Positions 7,948 through 18,502 of a DNA stretch of 41,849 nucleotides are shown piece after piece; positions within the stretch are counted from its first letter, which is position 1; each line of letters opens with the position of its first letter. The position numbers and the translations under genes were made by a program. This stretch comes from Alphaproteobacteria bacterium (GTDB lineage Bacteria; Pseudomonadota; Alphaproteobacteria; SHVW01), in NCBI GenBank assembly GCA_016869645.1, contig VGDO01000022.1:1-41849 (forward strand). The letters are read 5' to 3'. The notes beneath the pieces are model-generated. The model saw only the letters and a program-made list of their open reading frames with translations, made no database searches and had not been told where the DNA came from.

Positions 7948-8021
7948 CCCGTGGCGTTTTGCGGGCTTTCATCCCCAACGCGGCTGTGGGCTTGGGAAAC
8001 CCATGAAAGCTAGAGCGATCG

Positions 8022-8049
8022 TCGATACGCTTGACGTCAAGCGTATCGA
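8022..8049. promoter_or_regulatory. 28-bp perfect palindrome, probable HigA operator
   Basis: Bases 8022-8049 form a perfect inverted repeat with the centre TTGACGTCAA (8031-8040) flanked by TCGATACGC and GCGTATCGA. It begins 45 bp before the higB start and covers the likely -35 box TTGACG. HigA antitoxins repress their own promoter through such palindromes, so an autoregulatory operator is likely. Confidence 0.75.
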
Positions 8050-8066
8050 ATTCTGCTCTCGTTGCA

Positions 8067-8351
8067 ATGATCCGAAGCCATCGCGACTGGCGCACCCAGG
8101 ATTTTGCATTGGGCAAGCGGGTGGGCGAATTTCAGTCGTTCGCTCGGCAAGCCGAAAAGCGATTGGAAATCCTTGATGCGGCGCCGGACATTCGAGCTCT
8201 CATGACGTTGCCGAGCAACCGCTTCGAAGCATTGCGCGGCAATCGTCGGGGGCAGTATAGCATTCGCATCAACGACCAATGGCGAGTTTGCTTCGAATGG
8301 CCGGAGGCTGCCTCTGGTCCCGAGAACGTCGATATTGTCGACGACCACTGA
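8067..8351 (+). CDS. higB: HigB-family toxin (RelE/ParE-like mRNA interferase)
   Basis: This 94-aa toxin belongs to the HigB/PasT-like RelE superfamily, ribosome-dependent mRNA endonucleases. The family core is clear: MIRSHRDWRTQDF at the start, FEALRGNRRGQYSIRINDQWR in the middle (written here as FEALRGNRRG then QYSIRINDQWR), and a C-terminal VDIVDDH. The ATG at 8067 gives the usual family length; an upstream TTG at 8031 lies inside the palindrome and is rejected. higA follows 11 bp later, the reversed toxin-first order typical of higBA. The pair is of compact type II form with no neighbouring mobility genes. Confidence 0.93.
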   Translation: MIRSHRDWRTQDFALGKRVGEFQSFARQAEKRLEILDAAPDIRALMTLPSNRFEALRGNRRGQYSIRINDQWRVCFEWPEAASGPENVDIVDDH

Positions 8352-8362
8352 GGAAAACGACA

Positions 8363-8647
8363 ATGGCCAGAACGCCAATTCACCCGGGTGAAATTCTCGC
8401 AGATGAACTCAAGGAGCTGAACGTGAGCGCTGCTGCCGTGGCGCGCATTCTTGGTGTTCCCACCAATCGGCTGACCCAAATCATGGCGGGAAAGCGGGCC
8501 ATGACGGCCGATACGGCGCTAAGACTTGGGCGGTGGCTAGGGACCGGCGCGGAGATTTGGCTCAATCTGCAAACAGCTCACGATCTCCGTGTTGCACAAC
8601 GTCGCCTCGGCCGCGAGATAAAGGCAATTCCGCAGAGAGCCTCATGA
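8363..8647 (+). CDS. higA: HigA-family antitoxin, XRE-type
   Basis: This 94-aa antitoxin of the HigA/VapI group has the N-terminal ARTPIHPGEIL motif and a Cro/C1 helix-turn-helix at about residues 20-70, seen in AAAVARILGVPTNRLTQIM and the following RAMTADTALRLGRWLGT. It should bind and neutralise HigB and repress the operon at the palindrome 8022-8049. The ATG at 8363 follows GAGGAAA in the higB stop region; the open frame to 8279 is an overlap shadow. It ends 20 bp from the stop of the convergent mgtE. Confidence 0.93.
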   Translation: MARTPIHPGEILADELKELNVSAAAVARILGVPTNRLTQIMAGKRAMTADTALRLGRWLGTGAEIWLNLQTAHDLRVAQRRLGREIKAIPQRAS

Positions 8648-8667
8648 ATTCCAGGCCCGTTGGGACG

Positions 8668-10149
8668 TTACAGCAGGAACAGCGTCGCCAAGCCGAGGAA
8701 CGAGAAGAATCCCAGCACATCCGTCGTGGTGGTGAGGAAGGGCCCGGCGCCGATCGCCGGGTCGAGGCCGAAGCGCGCCAGCGCAAGCGGGATCAGCGTG
8801 CCGGCGAGGCCGGCCCAGATCATGTTGAACACCATGGCACCGGCCAGCACCAGGCCGATTCCAGGGCTGGCGAACCACCAGGCGGCGAGCGCGCCGAGCA
8901 GGGTCGCGAAGACGACGCCGTTGATGCCGCCGACGGCCAGTTCGTTGCCGACCACGCGCAGCGCGTTGGCCGCCGTCAGGTGCTTGGTCGCCAGCGCGCG
9001 CACCACCACGGTGACGACCTGCATGCCGGCATTGCCGCCCATCGCCGCCACGATCGGCATCAGCACGGCGAGCGCCACGATCTGCTGGATCGACGCCTCG
9101 AACTGCGAGATCACGGTGGACGCGATCACGGCATTGACGAAGGTCGCGATCAGCCAGCGGATGCGCTGGCGCGCGGTCTCGTGCGGCGGCGCGTGGATGT
9201 CGCCCTCGCCGACGCCGCCCAGCGCCATCAGGTCCTCTTCGGTCTCCTCCTCGATGACGGTCATGACATCGTCGACCGTGATCACGCCGAGCAAGGCTCC
9301 CGCCTCGTCGATCACGGGAGCCGAGACCAGGCCGTACTGGCGGAACATGTTGGCGACTTCTTCGCGGTCGGTCGCGGGCGGAATGCTCCTGAAGTCGGTC
9401 GCCATGATGTCGGTCACGCGCACCGGCCGGTTGGTGCGCAGCAGCCGGTTGAGCGCGACCATGCCGACCAGTTTGCGGTCGGCGTCGACGATGAACAGCT
9501 CGGTGAAATCGTCGGGCAGAGTCTGGCTCGTGCGCATGAAGTCGATGGTCTGGCCGACCGTCCAGGCACGCGGAATGGCGACGACCTCGCGGCGCATGAG
9601 GCGCCCGGCGCTTTCCTCGGGAAAGGTCAGGCCCTGCTCGACCAGCACGCGCTCGGCAGCCGGCAGCGCGGCCAGCACGCGTTGCCTGATGTCGTCGTCC
9701 AGGTCTTCGACCAGATCCACGGCGTCGTCGCTGTCGAGTTCCTTGACCGCGGCGGCGACGTCTTGCGCGCCCAGCAGCTCGACGACCTGCTCACGCACGC
9801 TGTCGTCGAGATAGCTCAGAATCTCCGGGTCGAAGCGCCGGCGGATCGCGTCGATCACGCGGCCGCGCGGTTCGTCATCGAGGCGCTCGATCAGGTCGGC
9901 CACGTCGGCTGAGTGCAGCGGCTCGACCAGCGCGCGGACCTGGCCGGGCCGGTCGGCCTCGATGGCCGCCATGACCGCGGCTTCGACCGGCGGCGTGAGA
10001 CCATAGAGCGCCGCCGGCATCCGGCGGCGCGCGGCGGCCGCCTCGCCCGGTGTGCCGTTGCCCCTGCCCGGCGCGCCGGATTGCAGCAAATGGCTATCGG
10101 CCGCGCCGGCGTCAGGCTTGGCGGCGCGTTCTTCGTCCGAACCCGTCAC
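8668..10149 (-). CDS. mgtE: MgtE-type magnesium transporter
   Basis: This 493-aa inner-membrane Mg2+ channel/transporter has the MgtE layout. A cytoplasmic N-terminal superhelical domain (residues 44-175) contains ADVADLIERLDDEPR and DDAVDLVEDLDDD. Two CBS domains follow (about 180-300), then five membrane helices from about residue 325 to the end, with the pore signature MPIVAAMGGNAGMQ. The GTG at 10149 lies two bases after the maeB stop, suggesting translational coupling. The first 43 residues are low complexity, so an ATG at 10020 giving 450 aa, the usual family length, is a real alternative. It converges on higA. Confidence 0.92.
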   Translation of the reverse strand: MTGSDEERAAKPDAGAADSHLLQSGAPGRGNGTPGEAAAARRRMPAALYGLTPPVEAAVMAAIEADRPGQVRALVEPLHSADVADLIERLDDEPRGRVIDAIRRRFDPEILSYLDDSVREQVVELLGAQDVAAAVKELDSDDAVDLVEDLDDDIRQRVLAALPAAERVLVEQGLTFPEESAGRLMRREVVAIPRAWTVGQTIDFMRTSQTLPDDFTELFIVDADRKLVGMVALNRLLRTNRPVRVTDIMATDFRSIPPATDREEVANMFRQYGLVSAPVIDEAGALLGVITVDDVMTVIEEETEEDLMALGGVGEGDIHAPPHETARQRIRWLIATFVNAVIASTVISQFEASIQQIVALAVLMPIVAAMGGNAGMQVVTVVVRALATKHLTAANALRVVGNELAVGGINGVVFATLLGALAAWWFASPGIGLVLAGAMVFNMIWAGLAGTLIPLALARFGLDPAIGAGPFLTTTTDVLGFFSFLGLATLFLL

Positions 10150-10151
10150 TC

Positions 10152-12476
10152 TCAGCCCCGCTTCGCCTTGCGCGCGCGCTTGGCGGGTTTGGCGGATGCC
10201 TCGGCCTGCATCTGGGCGTCGACCGCGGCGACCGCGGTCATGTTGACGATGCCGCGCACGGTGACGGACGCGGTCAGGATATGGGCCGGCAAGGCGGCAC
10301 CCAGCAGGATCGGGCCGATCGACAGCCCGTCGGCCAGCGACTTGAGCAGATTGAAGGCGATATTGGCCGCATCCATGGTCGGCATGACGAGCAGATTGGC
10401 CGCGCCCTTGAGCCTGGAATTGGGAAACAGCCGGTTGCGGATTTCCTCGGACACGGCGGCGTCACCGTGCATCTCGCCTTCGACCTCCAGATCTGGCGCC
10501 ATCTGCCCGATCAGCTCGAGCGCTTCGCGCATCTTGACCGCGCTTGCCGTGTTCAGGCTGCCGAAACTGGAGTGCGACAGCAGCGCCACTTTGGGCGCGA
10601 TGCCGAAGCCCTGCACCTTGCGCGCCGCCATCACGGCAATCTCGGCCACCTGCTGCGCATCGGGCTCTGCCGTCACATGGGTGTCGACGATGAAATAGGC
10701 TCCGCGCGGCAGGATCAGCAGATTGAGAGCGGCAAGCGCATGGGCGCCGGGCGCGCGGCCGATGATGTCGGAAATGTGCCTGAGATGCCGATGAAACTGC
10801 CCGCCCACGCCGCACACCAGCGCGTCGGCCTCGCCGCGCCGGACCATCAGTGCGGCGATCACGGTGGTGCGCGTGCGAACCAGAGTGCGCGCGAATTCGG
10901 GTGCCACGCCACTCCGCTCGGTCAGGCTGTGATAGAGCTTCCAGTATTCGGGAAAGCGCGGATCGCTCAGCGGATTGCACAGCTCGAAATGCGTGCCCGC
11001 CTGGAGGCGAAGGCCCAGCCGCTCGACGCGGCTCGCCACGACGTCGGGTCGGCCGATCAGGATCGGCTTGGCCAGTCCCTCGTCGACCACGGTCTGGACC
11101 GCGCGCAGCACGCGCTCCTCCTCGCCCTCGGAAAAGACGATGCGCTTCGGATCCTGCTTGGCGCGCGCGAAGATCGGCTTCATGACCAGGCCGGAGCGGA
11201 AGACGAACTGCATGAGGCGCTGGCGGTAGGCCTCGAGATCGGCGATCGGCCGCGTCGCCACGCCCGAGTCCATGGCCGCCTTGGCCACGGCCGGCGCGAT
11301 GGTGACGATGAGGCGCGGGTCGAACGGCCTGGGTATCAGGTAGTCCGGCCCGAAGGCGGCCGGCTGGTCGCCGCCATAGGCGGAGGCCACGACATCGAAG
11401 CTTTCCGCCATGGCGAGATCCGCGATCGCCTTGACCGCGGCAACCTTCATCGGCTCGTTGATCGTGGTCGCCCCGACGTCGAGCGCGCCGCGGAAGATGA
11501 ACGGGAAGCACAGGACGTTGTTGACCTGGTTCGGGTAGTCCGAGCGCCCGGTGGCGATCACCGCATCGGGGCGCACGCGGCGCACCTCCTCGGGCATGAT
11601 TTCGGGGATTGGGTTGGCGAGCGCCAGCACGAGCGGCTTCTTCGCCATGCTGGCGGCCATCTCCGGCTTCAGCACGTTGGGCGCCGACAGGCCGAGAAAC
11701 ACGTCGGCGCCCTCGATCACGTCGGCCAGCTTGCGCGCCTCGGTCTTCTTGGCGTAGCGCCGCTTGCGCGGATCCATCAGCTCGGTGCGCCCCTCGTAGA
11801 CGACGCCGGCGATGTCGGTCACCGTGATGTTGTCGACCGGCATGCCGAGATCGACCAGCAGATCGAGGCAGGCGAGTGCGGCGGCACCGGCGCCGGAGGT
11901 GACCAGCTTGACCTTGTCGATCTTCTTGCCGACCACGCGCAGCCCGTTGAGGATGGCGGCGCCGACGATGATCGCGGTGCCGTGCTGGTCGTCGTGAAAG
12001 ACCGGGATCTTCATGCGCTGGCGCAGCTTCGCTTCGATCTCGAAGCATTCCGGCGCCTTGATGTCCTCGAGATTGATGCCGCCGAAGCTGGGCTCGAGGC
12101 TGGCGACGATGTCGACCAGTTTTTCCGGATTTCTCTCGTCGATCTCGATGTCGAAGACGTCGATACCGGCGAACTTCTTGAAGAGCACGGCCTTGCCCTC
12201 CATCACCGGCTTGGCCGCGAGCGGCCCGATGGCGCCCAGACCAAGCACGGCGGTGCCGTTCGTGATGACGGCGACAAGATTGGCGCGCGCCGTGACCTCG
12301 GCGGCAACGGCCGGATCGTCGGCGATCGCCGTGCAGGCGAAGGCGACGCCCGGTGAGTAGGCCAGCGCCAGGTCGCGCTGGTTGGCGAGCGGCTTGGTCG
12401 CGGTGATCGCCAGCTTGCCCGGCACTGGCAGCCGGTGATACTCGAGCGCGCTTTCCTTCAGGCGGTCTTCCGCCAT
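10152..12476 (-). CDS. maeB: NADP-dependent malic enzyme with phosphotransacetylase-like domain
   Basis: This 774-aa MaeB-type malic enzyme decarboxylates malate to pyruvate with reduction of NADP. The malic domain occupies residues 1-430, with [31 protein letters not shown] and the acidic metal site [15 protein letters not shown]. The C-terminal 340 residues resemble phosphate acetyltransferase, as in all MaeB proteins, where it acts as a regulatory domain sensing acetyl-CoA. The ATG at 12476 has GGGGAGG upstream; the frame upstream runs into tRNA-Leu and is not coding. Its stop is two bases before mgtE. Malic enzyme needs Mg2+ or Mn2+, which makes the coupling with a Mg2+ transporter of interest. 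Confidence 0.95.
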   Translation of the reverse strand: MAEDRLKESALEYHRLPVPGKLAITATKPLANQRDLALAYSPGVAFACTAIADDPAVAAEVTARANLVAVITNGTAVLGLGAIGPLAAKPVMEGKAVLFKKFAGIDVFDIEIDERNPEKLVDIVASLEPSFGGINLEDIKAPECFEIEAKLRQRMKIPVFHDDQHGTAIIVGAAILNGLRVVGKKIDKVKLVTSGAGAAALACLDLLVDLGMPVDNITVTDIAGVVYEGRTELMDPRKRRYAKKTEARKLADVIEGADVFLGLSAPNVLKPEMAASMAKKPLVLALANPIPEIMPEEVRRVRPDAVIATGRSDYPNQVNNVLCFPFIFRGALDVGATTINEPMKVAAVKAIADLAMAESFDVVASAYGGDQPAAFGPDYLIPRPFDPRLIVTIAPAVAKAAMDSGVATRPIADLEAYRQRLMQFVFRSGLVMKPIFARAKQDPKRIVFSEGEEERVLRAVQTVVDEGLAKPILIGRPDVVASRVERLGLRLQAGTHFELCNPLSDPRFPEYWKLYHSLTERSGVAPEFARTLVRTRTTVIAALMVRRGEADALVCGVGGQFHRHLRHISDIIGRAPGAHALAALNLLILPRGAYFIVDTHVTAEPDAQQVAEIAVMAARKVQGFGIAPKVALLSHSSFGSLNTASAVKMREALELIGQMAPDLEVEGEMHGDAAVSEEIRNRLFPNSRLKGAANLLVMPTMDAANIAFNLLKSLADGLSIGPILLGAALPAHILTASVTVRGIVNMTAVAAVDAQMQAEASAKPAKRARKAKRG

Positions 12477-12526
12477 CTCATCCTCCCCTTTCGCCCTGGC
12501 TGGCCACGTCGCCCGTCTTGAAACGA

Positions 12527-12558
12527 CGAAGCCCGCTGCTTCTGGGCGGCGGGCTTCG
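12527..12558 (-). terminator. hairpin downstream of tRNA-Leu
   Basis: A perfect 10-bp stem (CGAAGCCCGC at 12527-12536, GCGGGCTTCG at 12549-12558) with a 12-nt loop begins six bases after the CCA end of tRNA-Leu. On the minus strand it is followed by TCGTTTC, a weak U-tract. It also separates the tRNA from maeB. Confidence 0.65.
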
Positions 12559-12564
12559 GAGCAA

Positions 12565-12651
12565 TGGTGCGGTCGAGAAGACTCGAACTTCCACAGGGTT
12601 TCCCCCACAGCGACCTCAACGCTGCGCGTCTACCAATTCCGCCACGACCGC
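12565..12651 (-). tRNA. tRNA-Leu(GAG)
   Basis: The minus strand gives an 87-nt class II tRNA including a genome-encoded CCA. The acceptor stem GCGGTCG pairs with CGACCGC, the D-loop contains AATTGGTAGAC, and the anticodon stem CAGCG/CGCTG encloses the loop TTGAGGT. The anticodon GAG is at 12615-12617 and reads CUC and CUU. A long variable arm, GGGGGAAACCC, and the T-loop GTTCGAGTC follow. It stands alone between maeB and the divergent lipB gene, with a terminator hairpin right after it. Confidence 0.97.
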
Positions 12652-12723
12652 TTGGTGCTCCTGCTGGTGCGTCGGCAGGCCTGCTTGAAAGCGCCCGGTG
12701 AGGGCGTTAAATCCAGAGAAAGC

Positions 12724-12752
12724 TTGCCAATTCCGCGTGCCGGGAATAGCAA
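12724..12752 (+). promoter_or_regulatory. possible lipB promoter (leaderless)
   Basis: TTGCCA (12724-12729), a 17-bp spacer and TAGCAA (12747-12752) lie directly before the lipB ATG at 12759. A transcript starting about seven bases after the -10 box would begin at the start codon. No Shine-Dalgarno sequence is visible at normal spacing. Confidence 0.4.
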
Positions 12753-12758
12753 ATCCGG

Positions 12759-13493
12759 ATGGCTTTATCAAGCATTGCCGGACCCCCGCCAGCGCGCCGG
12801 TCGATCCCTGCGGCGACGCGCCGCGCGGCAGCCGGGCCGGAATGGCTGATCGCAGAACAGCCGGTCGGATACGAGGCCGCGGTGGCGACCATGGAGGCCC
12901 GCGTTGCCGCCATCCGCGCGGGCGCGGCCGGCGAACTGGTCTGGCTGGTCGAGCATCCGCCGCTCTATACCGCCGGCACCAGCGCCGCACCCGGGGAGCT
13001 GATCGACGCCGGCCGTTTTCCGGTGCACAGGTCGGGGCGCGGCGGTCGCTACACCTATCACGGCCCGGGCCAGCGGGTCGCTTATGTCATGCTCGACCTG
13101 AAGGCGCGCGGCGGTGACGTGCGCGCCTATGTCTGCGACCTGGAGGCCTGGATCATCCAGACGCTGGCGCGCTTCGGCGTGACCGGCGAGCGGCGCCCGG
13201 GCCGCGTCGGCATCTGGGTTCGCCGCACCGACCGCGGCGAGCCGCAGCGCGAGGACAAGATCGCGGCGATCGGCGTGCGCGTGCGCCATTGGGTCAGCTA
13301 TCACGGCATTGCGCTCAACGTTGAGCCCGACCTCGGTCATTTTTCAGGGATCATACCCTGCGGGGTCGCCGAGCATGGCGTGACCTCGCTGGTCGACCTC
13401 GGCATTCCCGTGACCATGGCGGAGGTTGACGCGGCCCTCCGGGCGACCTTCGACGAGGTGTTCGCCGGCGCGGACAAGGTGCGCTGCGGCTGA
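12759..13493 (+). CDS. lipB: lipoyl(octanoyl) transferase
   Basis: This 244-aa LipB moves octanoate from acyl-carrier protein to the lipoyl domains of 2-oxoacid dehydrogenases, the first step of lipoate synthesis. The signature [11 protein letters not shown] is at residues 95-105, the catalytic lysine is K167 in [11 protein letters not shown], and the catalytic cysteine is C201 in GIIPCGV. The length is slightly longer than usual because of about 25 N-terminal residues rich in Ala, Arg and Pro, which may mean the true start lies downstream. It is divergent from tRNA-Leu and followed 83 bp later by the VanZ fusion gene. Confidence 0.95.
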   Translation: MALSSIAGPPPARRSIPAATRRAAAGPEWLIAEQPVGYEAAVATMEARVAAIRAGAAGELVWLVEHPPLYTAGTSAAPGELIDAGRFPVHRSGRGGRYTYHGPGQRVAYVMLDLKARGGDVRAYVCDLEAWIIQTLARFGVTGERRPGRVGIWVRRTDRGEPQREDKIAAIGVRVRHWVSYHGIALNVEPDLGHFSGIIPCGVAEHGVTSLVDLGIPVTMAEVDAALRATFDEVFAGADKVRCG

Positions 13494-13539
13494 GCCTATC
13501 TCTGTGCCAGAGCGCGTGACCAGGGCGTGACGGCCATCA

Positions 13540-13556
13540 CTTGCCGGCCCGGCAAG
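13540..13556 (+). other. small hairpin after lipB
   Basis: CTTGCCG (13540-13546) and CGGCAAG (13550-13556) form a 7-bp stem with a 3-nt loop between lipB and the next gene. No T-run follows, so termination is doubtful; it may instead affect translation of the downstream gene. Confidence 0.35.
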
Positions 13557-13576
13557 CCTCGGTGACAATACGGTCG

Positions 13577-14734
13577 ATGCCGGCGCACCCGATAAGGCCG
13601 AAGGCCAAGCCGCACCGGCGGCACTTCCTCTTCGCCTGGCTGATCGGCCTGGCGCTTGTCTTCGTGTTGACGCTGGCCGCCGGGCGGACGCCCGCGGGTT
13701 GGCTCGCCTTCGACCGGCTCCTGCATTTTGCCGGCTTCGCCGTGGTCGGAGCGCTCGCCGTCCTAGCGCTGCCGGGCTGGCTGTCGTTCCTGGCCGTCGC
13801 CGGTGTCGTGGCGCTCGGCGTGGTGACCGAAATCTTCCAGAACTCGGTGCTTGGCCGCGCACCCGATCCGGTCGATCTCTACGCCAACATCATGGGCGCC
13901 ATGACAGGCGCCCTCGTCATCTACGCCGTTCTGGGCATTGCGGGCTGGTGGCGCCGCCGCAGAGCGAACGCCGACGACGAGCGGCGCCAGATCGAACTCG
14001 CCGCCGGCGACGTGCTGTTCCACGAGGGCGACACCAGCCGCGAGCTCTACATCGTGCTCGAAGGCGAGATCGAGATCGTCAAGGACAACGAGGGTACCGG
14101 CATGGTGATCGGCCTCGTCCGGCCGCGCGAGGTGTTCGGCGAGATGGCCTGCATTCAAGGCCGGCCACGCTACGCCGCGGCACGCGCGCGCGTCGATACC
14201 GTGGTCTACAGCCTGTCGCCCGACGAGCTGATCGACGCAGTCGACACCGTGCAATTCCCTCTGATGGCGATCCTGCGCAATCTCGTGGATCGCCTGCGCC
14301 AGCAGAACGACAAGCTCGCCGATCTGGCGGCGCTCACGGCGCAGGCCGCCGCCGCCGGCGACGCGCGAAGCAAGGTCACGCTCAAGCCGCACTCGATCAT
14401 GCTCAAGACGCTGATGCCCGCCGAGCTGCCGATCGAGCGCTTCCCCTTTTCGATCGGCCGGCGCCGGCGCGACAACGAAAAGGCCATTGCGGCCGTGGAC
14501 CTGATGATCGACGATGCGCCGCCATTCCGCATCTCGCGCTGCCACTTCCAGCTCAAGCGCCTGGGCAACAAGCTGCTGATCACCGACGAGCTGAGCAAAC
14601 TAGGCACCGACGTCAATGGCACCCGGATCGGCAAGTTCGAGCGCTCGAACGTGGCCGAGCTCAAACCCGGCGCCAACCTTGTCACGGTCGGCGGCGTGGA
14701 CTCGCCCTACACGTTCCAGATCGAAGTCAGATAG
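13577..14734 (+). CDS. VanZ-like membrane domain fused to cyclic-nucleotide-binding and FHA domains
   Basis: This 385-aa protein has three domains. Residues 15-125 form a VanZ-like unit with about four membrane helices and the VanZ motifs FDRLLHFAGFAVVG, VVTEIFQ and RAPDPVDLYANIMGAMTG. Residues 135-245 form a cNMP-binding (CAP effector) domain with ELYIVLEGEIEIV and the phosphate-binding-cassette-like FGEMACIQGRPRYAAARA. Residues 288-382 form an FHA domain with its phosphothreonine-binding residues G294-R295, S320-R321-x-H323 and N347-G-T349. It looks like a membrane-anchored receptor linking a small-molecule signal to a phosphoprotein partner. The ATG at 13577 is preferred to a TTG at 13541. 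It converges on acyP with a 9-bp gap. I do not know a characterised homologue. Confidence 0.85.
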   Translation: MPAHPIRPKAKPHRRHFLFAWLIGLALVFVLTLAAGRTPAGWLAFDRLLHFAGFAVVGALAVLALPGWLSFLAVAGVVALGVVTEIFQNSVLGRAPDPVDLYANIMGAMTGALVIYAVLGIAGWWRRRRANADDERRQIELAAGDVLFHEGDTSRELYIVLEGEIEIVKDNEGTGMVIGLVRPREVFGEMACIQGRPRYAAARARVDTVVYSLSPDELIDAVDTVQFPLMAILRNLVDRLRQQNDKLADLAALTAQAAAAGDARSKVTLKPHSIMLKTLMPAELPIERFPFSIGRRRRDNEKAIAAVDLMIDDAPPFRISRCHFQLKRLGNKLLITDELSKLGTDVNGTRIGKFERSNVAELKPGANLVTVGGVDSPYTFQIEVR

Positions 14735-14743
14735 GCGTACAGC

Positions 14744-15033
14744 CTACCCAGTCGGCCGCTGCTCGAAGCCCGGCGGCGGCACGTCGCTTTCCGGGGCTCC
14801 GGTCACGCGCGTCACCTGTGCGGCTGGCGGACCGCGGTGGCAGGCGGCGATCATGTCATCGACCTGTGCCGTCGGACCGGCGAACACCGCCTCGACCGAA
14901 CCGTCGCGGCGATTGCGGACCCAGCCCGCCAGGCCGCGCCGCGACGCCTCCTGAACGGTCCAGGCGCGGAACCACACGCCCTGCACGCGCCCCTCGATCT
15001 GCACGCGCACGCATTTCGGCGGCGCAGGGTCGC

Positions 15034-15037
<4 letters not shown>
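14744..15037 (-). CDS. acyP: acylphosphatase
   Basis: This 97-aa acylphosphatase hydrolyses acyl phosphates such as carbamoyl or 1,3-bisphosphoglyceryl phosphate. The phosphate-binding loop GRVQGVWFRAW ends with the catalytic arginine R24, and the second catalytic residue is N42 in GWVRNRRDGSVEA. The C-terminal GFEQRPTG is a normal end for the family. Its ATG overlaps the pccA stop as ATGA, so it is translated as the last gene of the propionyl-CoA carboxylase operon. Confidence 0.95.
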
Positions 15038-17070
<2,033 letters not shown>

Positions 17071-17159
17071 CGGGCCCCGCCCGTTCGTCGAACCGCTTCG
17101 GCCACCCTTCCTAGCGCGAAACGGCGCGGCGAGAAAGTGGCGAAGCCGCGGTCAGCGCC

Positions 17160-18410
17160 TCAGGTGCCGGGCGGTATTCCGGTGCAGCCACGCAAGTCTG
17201 CGCCGGCCAAATTCACCTCGGCCAGCTCGAGCCCCGCGAAGTCGACCCCTTCGATGACCGCGCCGCGCAGGTCGGCGCCGCGCAGGCGGGCGCCAGTCAG
17301 TCTGGGTTGCACGACGCGCCCCGTCTTGCGCCCATCGGGCGCGTAGATCTCGGCGCCGACCACCTGCGCATTGCGCAGGACAGCGCCGGACAGATTGGCG
17401 CCGACGAAGACGGTGCCCGCGCATTGGGCCTGCTCGAAGCTGGTCTTGCTCAGATCGGCGTCGGTGAAGTCGGCGAACATGAGCTGGGCCCCCGTGAAGG
17501 CCGCGCCGATCAGCTTGGCGCCTTTGAAGTCGATGGCGCGCAGGTCGCAATTGGCGAAATCGATCGCGGGTAGATTTCGCCCGGCGAAATTCGCGCGCGC
17601 GCCCTCGGCGCCGCCGGTCGCGATCCACCGGCTGTGCGCTTCGAGCGCGGCCGCCACGTCGGTCGGCAGCTCGGCCGTCTTGCGGTAGACCGCGCCCTCG
17701 AGAAGGACGCCGGTCATATCGACCGTGGTCAGATCGACGTTGCGCAGATTGGCCTCGCGCAGGTCGGCTCCGCGCAGATTGGCCTTGTCCAGCTTGGCGC
17801 CCAGCAGGTTGGCGCCGCGCAGCTTCGCGCCGGAGAAATTGGCGCCGCTCAGATCGGCTCCCGCCAGATTGGCGGCGTACATGGTGGAGTTGCTGAAATC
17901 CGTGCCGATTGCGGTGGCGACGGCCAGGGTGGCGCCGTTGAGCTTGGCATTGACGACCCGCGCGCCATCGATCTGCGCTCCGGACAAATTGGCGCTCTGC
18001 AGGTCGGCGCTGTCGAGGTTGACCGCGGTCTGTCCGGTGTGGGCACCGGACGCATGAATCAGGATCTGACCGGCGCGCAGATCGGCCTTGATCATCGAGG
18101 CGCCGCGCAGCTTGGACATCATGAAGTTGGTGGCGCGCGGGTCGGCGCGGTCGAAGATCGCGGCGCTCAGATTGCAGTAGCTGAAATCGGCGCCGAACAG
18201 ATCGGCCCGGCGCAGCTCGGCGCGCCACAGCGATCCGCGCACGAAGCGGCAGCCTGGCAGCACGGCATCGTCGAGCTTCACCTCGTCCAGGCGCAATTTC
18301 GATAAATCCTCGCCGCGGCGCTGCAGGCGCTCGCCGCCCGCGCGCCCGGCACAATAGTCGGCGTGCCGGATGAGAGCTGCCTTCAACTGCGCTGAAGGAG
18401 AATCCTGCAT
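17160..18410 (-). CDS. pentapeptide-repeat protein
   Basis: This 416-aa protein is built of A(D/N)LxG-type pentapeptide repeats expected to fold as two right-handed quadrilateral beta-helices. The first block spans about residues 35-225 and the second about 268-410. Between them is a linker with AHSRWIATGGAEGARA, a motif that often separates such blocks, and a related segment occurs near the N-terminus. There is no signal peptide or membrane helix. Functions in this family range from DNA-gyrase protection to scaffolding, and none can be assigned here. It lies inside the pcc locus, 89 bp upstream of pccA, and may have its own promoter. A degenerate copy of its second block sits just upstream. 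Confidence 0.9.
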   Translation of the reverse strand: MQDSPSAQLKAALIRHADYCAGRAGGERLQRRGEDLSKLRLDEVKLDDAVLPGCRFVRGSLWRAELRRADLFGADFSYCNLSAAIFDRADPRATNFMMSKLRGASMIKADLRAGQILIHASGAHTGQTAVNLDSADLQSANLSGAQIDGARVVNAKLNGATLAVATAIGTDFSNSTMYAANLAGADLSGANFSGAKLRGANLLGAKLDKANLRGADLREANLRNVDLTTVDMTGVLLEGAVYRKTAELPTDVAAALEAHSRWIATGGAEGARANFAGRNLPAIDFANCDLRAIDFKGAKLIGAAFTGAQLMFADFTDADLSKTSFEQAQCAGTVFVGANLSGAVLRNAQVVGAEIYAPDGRKTGRVVQPRLTGARLRGADLRGAVIEGVDFAGLELAEVNLAGADLRGCTGIPPGT

Positions 18411-18416
18411 GGCACT

Positions 18417-18445
18417 CTTATAACTGCATCAATGTTAACACATTG
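18417..18445 (-). promoter_or_regulatory. -10 box and inverted repeat upstream of the pentapeptide-repeat gene
   Basis: On the minus strand a -10 box TATAAG (18417-18422) ends seven bases before the A of the ATG at 18410, suggesting a leaderless transcript. The imperfect inverted repeat CAATGTGTTAACATTG (18430-18445) overlaps where the -35 box would be; no good -35 match is seen. The 92-bp gap is AT-rich compared with its surroundings. Confidence 0.4.
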
Positions 18446-18502
18446 CTTACGGCCGGTTAACGCTTTCGGGGAGCCCGCCGGGAGGCGGGTGACCGGTTCG
18501 GG

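Noticed and set aside
10050..12356. 768-codon plus-strand frame opposite maeB
   Set aside because: It is antisense to a confirmed malic enzyme over its whole length and has no recognisable domain.
12565..12758. tRNA-Leu as an integration site
   Set aside because: No integrase, direct repeat of the tRNA 3' end or change in gene style is seen on either side.
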